Shown here piece by piece: positions 60,260 to 64,000 of a stretch of DNA of 64,000 bases. How positions within the stretch are numbered: position 1 is the stretch's first letter; the number at the start of each line of letters is the position of its first letter. The notes below the pieces were generated by a model, which saw only the letters and a list, made by a program, of their open reading frames with translations, had not been told where the DNA came from and did no database searches. Position numbers and translations under genes: made by a program. This DNA is from UBA6398 sp963660485 (GTDB lineage Bacteria; Bacteroidota; Bacteroidia; Bacteroidales; Bacteroidaceae): NCBI GenBank assembly GCA_963660485.1, contig CAVKYH010000002.1, forward strand, positions 62,001 to 126,000, given 5' to 3'.

Positions 60260-60293
60260 AAAGGAGGCGCAAAAGCGTCTCCTTTTTGTTTTT
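60260..60293 (+). terminator. Terminator of the GH97 gene
   Basis: AAAGGAGGCGC and GCGTCTCCTTT around AAAA, then TTGTTTTT. Confidence 0.87.
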
Positions 60294-60350
60294 CCCGGTT
60301 GGGGGCGGCGCGATATGCCGCCAGTTTTTTTCGTGTTGGTAAAAGGGAGG

Positions 60351-61490
60351 TCAGTTGTCAATTCCGAGAAATTCCTTTACCCTTGCGAGCGGGATTCCGA
60401 AGTTGAACGATGTTGTGCCCTTGAGTTTCGCAAAGTTTACGCCCACTACATCGCCATACATGTTGAGCACCGGACTTCCGCTCGAGCCTTCGAGAATTGG
60501 AATGGTGTACATCAGCCGGCGGTAGTCGGGCTCCTGTAATATGTTGCCCGTTGCAATTTGCGCTTTAAGCCCTGCCGTTGTCTGCGCAAGCTCAGGGCCG
60601 TGATTGAAACCTATCATGCAAAGTTGTGTGCCTGGTTTAAGTTTTCTTCCCTTGTAGTCCCGGCGTGCGCGTTGCCAATATGTTTCGAGCAGTGTGCGCT
60701 TGCCTTTTGTGCCGCTTGCGAAATGGAAAATATATTTGTCCTTGGGCGTTTTCTTGTTGTTGAGCTGGATTACCGCCAAGTCCACATCGTCGATACCGGA
60801 AACCTTGGTGATTGTGCAGTCGTGCATTTCGTTTGAAGGTATTACGCCCGAAGGCGAACAGTTTGCGCCGTTGTAGACAATCGAGATGCGACATGAGGGA
60901 GTTACAATCACATTGTTGAGTTCTTCAAGGCTCACGTTTTCGATTTCGCTCACCTTGCTGTCGTATTCCTCATAGGCATCTTTGAGTTCCGCAAGCCTTT
61001 GGTTCACCTCATAGTAGTTTGCATCGCTGCCGTTTATTATGCTGTTGTAATAAAGTTCGTTGTATTCCTCCTCGGCCTTGTCGCGAAGTTCGGCGAAATA
61101 GTGTTTCACGTTTTGTACGTACTTAAACAATACGCTTTTTATCTGATCTTGGTCGATTTCGGGGCGCACCACGTGGCGGTTGGTCATGATATTGCCGTCG
61201 CGCGAGATAAAGAAACCTGTGCCGAAAGCCGTGGCGGCATTCTGTGTGGCCTCGGCTGCGGTTTCGGATATGTTTTCGAGGTTTCCCTCCTCGTCAATGC
61301 CCGTGAAATATACCGTGGAGCCGAGATATCTCATGGTGTAGTAGAATCGGTTTACTATCAAAACCACGCCCGACGCGTCTTTCTGGTAAATTTCGTCGGC
61401 TGTCTGCGGTTTTTCCTTGCATGCCGACAATCCGGCAAGCCCCGCAATACACATTATATATATATAGGCGTTTCGCAGATAGTTTTTCAT
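60351..61490 (-). CDS. Trypsin-like serine protease lipoprotein with an inserted helical arm
   Basis: A 379-residue predicted lipoprotein (lipobox LAGLSAC near residue 24). The protease triad reads His in IMTNRHVV near residue 105, Asp in GIDDVDLAVIQL near residue 240 and Ser in LEGSSGSPVLNMYGD near residue 335. Between His and Asp sits an extra stretch of about 75 residues, rich in Lys, Glu and Leu and likely a coiled coil (NQRLAELKDAYEEYDSKVSE). No PDZ domain is present, unlike DegP. A -7 box at 61519-61526 sets the start at 61490. The target is unknown. Confidence 0.85.
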   Translation of the reverse strand: MKNYLRNAYIYIMCIAGLAGLSACKEKPQTADEIYQKDASGVVLIVNRFYYTMRYLGSTVYFTGIDEEGNLENISETAAEATQNAATAFGTGFFISRDGNIMTNRHVVRPEIDQDQIKSVLFKYVQNVKHYFAELRDKAEEEYNELYYNSIINGSDANYYEVNQRLAELKDAYEEYDSKVSEIENVSLEELNNVIVTPSCRISIVYNGANCSPSGVIPSNEMHDCTITKVSGIDDVDLAVIQLNNKKTPKDKYIFHFASGTKGKRTLLETYWQRARRDYKGRKLKPGTQLCMIGFNHGPELAQTTAGLKAQIATGNILQEPDYRRLMYTIPILEGSSGSPVLNMYGDVVGVNFAKLKGTTSFNFGIPLARVKEFLGIDN

Positions 61491-61518
61491 CTTATGGAGA
61501 TACTTGTGTTTCATGCTG

Positions 61519-61526
61519 CAAAAGTA
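61519..61526 (-). promoter_or_regulatory. -7 promoter box of the trypsin-like gene
   Basis: Minus-strand TACTTTTG, 28 bases before the ATG at 61490. It excludes the ATG at 61514. Confidence 0.68.
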
Positions 61527-61594
61527 AGATTTTTTATCGACAACCGTGCATCGCATACCGCGTATGCCAACGTGTGAAAACGGCATGCCGAAAC

Positions 61595-61686
61595 CGTTTT
61601 TACGAGGTCAGACCTAATTTAAATTAGATGCGTCGGAATTTAAATTAGATGCCTTGGAATTTTTGCGAGATGCGCATGTAGTTTTT
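61595..61686. repeat. Intergenic three-slot repeat R15 (e / a' / b')
   Basis: GAGGTCAGACCT, AGATGCGTCGG and AGATGCCTTGG with two AATTTAAATT. The right arm is GGAATTTTTGCGAGATGCG, then CATGTAG. It lies between divergent genes. Confidence 0.92.
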
Positions 61687-61819
61687 CCGGTATAAAATGT
61701 GGTGGAAAACAGCAACGGATTTCGTCAAGACAGCCCCCGTATCTTGCCGTTTTCGTATAATTATCCGCCTTGGGCAAAGATATGCCGTGGTTTTGCAATG
61801 CAGAATTATTATTTTTATT

Positions 61820-61827
61820 TACCTTTG
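61820..61827 (+). promoter_or_regulatory. -7 promoter box of the 61863 transporter gene
   Basis: TACCTTTG, 35 bases before the ATG. Confidence 0.75.
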
Positions 61828-61862
61828 CGCGTCAAAATTCACGACAGTAAAAAAATTAAATA

Positions 61863-63569
61863 ATGGAATGGTTTTATAATCTATTTACCAATACCAGCTC
61901 GGTGGCGCACATCATGATAATGTTCGCCATAGTGATATCCGTGGGCGTGTGGCTTGGTAAACTTAAAGTGGGCGGCATTTCGCTCGGCGTGGCGTTTGTG
62001 CTCTTTGCGGGCATTCTGCTAGGACATATCTACAAGGCGCTCTTGCCCGAAAGCGACTATGCGTGCCCGATAGAGGTGCTCAGTTTTATGCAAGACTTCG
62101 GGCTCATGCTCTTTGTCTATTGCGTGGGTCTGCAGGTAGGTCCCTCGTTTTTTGAGAGCTTCAAAAAAGGCGGCATGAGGCTCAATATGCTCGCCGTGGG
62201 GCTTGTGCTACTCAATGTGGCGGTGATGCTTGCTCTCTACTACCTTTGCTTCGACACCACAAACCCCAACAATCTGCCTATGATGGTGGGCGTATTGTTC
62301 GGAGCCGTAACCAACACCCCCGGTCTCGGAGCTGCCAACGAAGCTCTCTCAACAGCTTTCCACGGCGCGGTGCCTCAGATTGCCAACGGCTATGCCTGCG
62401 CATATCCGCTCGGCGTGTTGGGTATCATCGGAGCCACGGTGATGATACGGTATATATGCCACGTGAACCTGAAAAAGGAAAACGAAAATTTTGAACACGA
62501 GAGCAACGACAATGAAAACGTGAAACCGCATTCCATGTCGCTCGTAGTTACAAACCATGCGCTTTCGGGCAAGAATATGGAGACTGTGCGTACGTTCTTG
62601 GGCCGAAACCTTGTGTGCACCACCATACTTCGCGGCAACGAATTCATAATCCCTGACCGCAATATCAAGATTCAGGACGGCGACAAGCTGAACATTGTGT
62701 GCGCCGAGGAAGATGCCGAAGCTATCGAGGCATTTATCGGTAGCGAAGTGGAGGTTGACTGGGAGCCCAAGGACGAACCGGTAATCTCGCGCCGTATTGT
62801 TGTAACCCGCAACGAAGTAAACGGAAAAACCCTCGGACAACTTAATTTCAATGTGCTCTTCGGTGTGAACATCACGCGTGTTACACGTTCCGGTCTCGAG
62901 TTTTTTGCAAAAAGCGGCCTTCGCCTTCAAATCGGCGACCGTGTGAATGTTGTCGGTCCGCAAGACGCAGTGCGCCAGGTGGCAGACCGTCTTGGCAACT
63001 CGCTCAAACGTCTCGACCACCCCAATGTGAGCGCGCTCTTCATCGGAATACTTCTCGGCGTATTGCTCGGCAGTCTTCCCATTGCCCTTCCCGGTATGCC
63101 CGCCCCCGTACGTCTTGGTCTCGCCGGCGGCCCTCTAATCGTTGCAATACTCATCGGAAGCATGGGATATAAGGTACACATCGTTTCATATACCACAACG
63201 AGTGCAAACCTATTCTTGCGTGAAGTGGGACTCGTGCTGTTCCTCGCAGCCGTAGGCATCAAGGCCGGCGCAGGGTTCTGGCAAACGGTTGTGGCAGGCG
63301 ACGGAGTGAAATATGTATGGACCGGATTCCTGATAACAGTGATTCCTATTCTAATCATAGGCATTATCGCACGACTGAAATACAAGATAAACTATTTTGT
63401 GCTTGCCGGTGTGATTTCGGGTGCAACCACCGATCCCCCAGCATTGGCTTTCGCCAACGCCACAGCAGGCAATGACGCCCCCGCAATAGGATATTCCACA
63501 GTTTATCCGCTCACAATGTTCCTTAGAATTCTCACCGCGCAGATTCTTATACTTTTCTTCTGCTCGTAG
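61863..63569 (+). CDS. Putative transporter of the AspT/YidE family with two TrkA-C domains
   Basis: A 568-residue inner-membrane protein. Two related membrane halves (about 12-200 and 395-568) flank two RCK/TrkA-C ligand-binding domains (about 225-300 and 310-385, VVTNHALSGKNMETVRTFLG and VVTRNEVNGKTLGQLNF). The duplicated membrane motifs are GAVTNTPGLGAANEAL near residue 143 and GATTDPPALAFANAT near residue 523, the hallmark GxxTxTPxL of the aspartate:alanine exchanger family. The substrate is unknown. It is monocistronic, with its own promoter and terminator. Confidence 0.93.
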   Translation: MEWFYNLFTNTSSVAHIMIMFAIVISVGVWLGKLKVGGISLGVAFVLFAGILLGHIYKALLPESDYACPIEVLSFMQDFGLMLFVYCVGLQVGPSFFESFKKGGMRLNMLAVGLVLLNVAVMLALYYLCFDTTNPNNLPMMVGVLFGAVTNTPGLGAANEALSTAFHGAVPQIANGYACAYPLGVLGIIGATVMIRYICHVNLKKENENFEHESNDNENVKPHSMSLVVTNHALSGKNMETVRTFLGRNLVCTTILRGNEFIIPDRNIKIQDGDKLNIVCAEEDAEAIEAFIGSEVEVDWEPKDEPVISRRIVVTRNEVNGKTLGQLNFNVLFGVNITRVTRSGLEFFAKSGLRLQIGDRVNVVGPQDAVRQVADRLGNSLKRLDHPNVSALFIGILLGVLLGSLPIALPGMPAPVRLGLAGGPLIVAILIGSMGYKVHIVSYTTTSANLFLREVGLVLFLAAVGIKAGAGFWQTVVAGDGVKYVWTGFLITVIPILIIGIIARLKYKINYFVLAGVISGATTDPPALAFANATAGNDAPAIGYSTVYPLTMFLRILTAQILILFFCS

Positions 63570-63590
63570 CAAAGGAATTTTCAAAATACA

Positions 63591-63633
63591 ACCCGCCCGA
63601 TTCTGGAACTTTCCCGAGTTGGGCGGTTTTTTG
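63591..63633 (+). terminator. Terminator of the 61863 transporter gene
   Basis: CCGCCC and GGGCGG with a long loop, then TTTTTTG. Confidence 0.65.
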
Positions 63634-63650
63634 TTGCAACCCGTTTTTCG

Positions 63651-63745
63651 GAGATGCGATGTCCGAAAAACGAGGTCTGACCAAATTTAAATTCCGGGCC
63701 ACCAAATTTAAATTAGATGCCTTGGAATTTTTAGCATACCCCATG
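63651..63745. repeat. Intergenic three-slot repeat R16 (e / c / b')
   Basis: GAGGTCTGACCA, CCGGGCCACCA and AGATGCCTTGG with two AATTTAAATT-type separators. The left edge is GATGCGATGTCCGAAAAAC. The right arm is degenerate. It lies between tandem genes. Confidence 0.9.
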
Positions 63746-63916
63746 CAGGGGAAAAAATAAGAGTCAAGGGCAAAACAGACGGGCTTGATTTTGAAAACAA
63801 AGCCGCCCCGGAATTTTGCAGACTAAATAACGTTGCAATTTTGCGTTTTTTATTTCGATGTAAATCCCGGGGTGTGAATTAGAGGTAGGCAATGTTGTTT
63901 TTTAAAAGGTTTTTTT

Positions 63917-63924
63917 TAACTTTG
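63917..63924 (+). promoter_or_regulatory. -7 promoter box of the last gene
   Basis: TAACTTTG, 25 bases before the ATG at 63950. Confidence 0.68.
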
Positions 63925-63949
63925 CGCCCGTAACTCCAGACCTTCCTCA

Positions 63950-64000
63950 ATGGAATATCTTTATTTAGGTGTAATAATCTTTATTTTTTCGTTGGCGTGC
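63950..64000 (+). CDS. Start of a membrane or exported protein (continues past the right edge)
   Basis: Seventeen codons (MEYLYLGVIIFIFSLAC) open a hydrophobic N-terminus after a good -7 box. It is too short to name a family. Confidence 0.5.
   Translation, partial: MEYLYLGVIIFIFSLAC

Noticed and set aside
6052..63745. CRISPR array
   Set aside because: The repeats are scattered singly over the window, are not regularly spaced, and no cas gene is present.
6052..63745. Insertion sequences
   Set aside because: No transposase gene or fragment was seen, and no target-site duplication is obvious around the repeats I checked by eye.
1..64000. tRNA or rRNA genes
   Set aside because: No cloverleaf with a TTCGA-type T loop and no rRNA sequence was recognised in any gap.

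Overview
This window reads as a chromosome segment of a Bacteroidales bacterium (phylum Bacteroidota), probably a gut or oral member. The evidence is the gene content: a capsule-assembly Wzi protein, NigD-like and BspA leucine-rich-repeat proteins, a TamB plus lipoprotein-type TamA (TamL) pair, secreted glycosidases of families GH78 and GH97, BACON domains, DUF3467, DUF4834 and single-chain glycyl-tRNA synthetase. The promoters agree: at least 20 genes are preceded by the Bacteroidota -7 box TAnnTTTG, usually 20 to 100 bases before the start codon. The species cannot be told from this sequence alone.

Layout. 1-381: the 5' part of a Wzi-like gene (minus strand). 701-5832: a tight plus-strand run of epimerase, PAP2 phosphatase, pyrE, SRPBCC protein, argH and an odd Rieske-like lipoprotein. 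6433-8748: BspA-type surface protein. 9258-11030: carboxyltransferase of the oxaloacetate decarboxylase type (minus). 11531-16503: secreted propeller-like protein, outer-membrane barrel, VanZ protein (minus), sodium:solute symporter, helix-hairpin-helix protein. 16721-18699: clan GH-A glycosidase and DUF3467 (both minus). 18985-24995: OmpA protein, then two secreted proteins including a metallophosphoesterase with LamG domains. 25295-26926: psd-pssA-DUF4834 (minus), phosphatidylethanolamine synthesis. 27293-29215: second glycosidase (minus). 29775-38458: ferredoxin, glycyl-tRNA synthetase, FKBP lipoprotein, EF-P (minus), rpmH, and a run PASTA protein-RluA-ddl-acyltransferase-NigD-like. 38567-46833: rubrerythrin, then GH78-folP-cdaA, rplS, AraC regulator and esterase, all minus. 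46853-48794: glycosyltransferase and rRNA methyltransferase (minus). 49125-60255: tcdA, ABC ATPase, tamB, tamL, GH97. 60351-61490: trypsin-like lipoprotein (minus). 61863-63569: AspT/YidE-type transporter. 63950 on: start of one more gene.

The most unusual thing is not a gene. Sixteen intergenic repeats of roughly 90 to 110 bases, plus two divergent relatives (labelled R1 to R18 below), occupy nearly every gap longer than about 300 bases and several shorter ones. Most share one plan: three slots of about 11 bases separated by two copies of the palindrome AATTTAAATT. The slots are filled from a small vocabulary: word a = CCGACGCATCT, word b = CCAAGGCATCT, word c = CCGGGCCACCA, word d = AAGGCCCGG, word e = GAGGTCAGACCT or its relative ATGTCAGACAT. 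A prime marks the reverse complement. The whole is usually bracketed by arms GGCATCTCGTAAAAACTCC and the inverse. Words occur in both orientations and in different orders, so the copies look shuffled rather than simply diverged. I recognise no named family that matches.

Gaps without genes contain these repeats, -7 promoter boxes and hairpin terminators, as listed. I saw no tRNA, rRNA, transposase, CRISPR array or phage gene.
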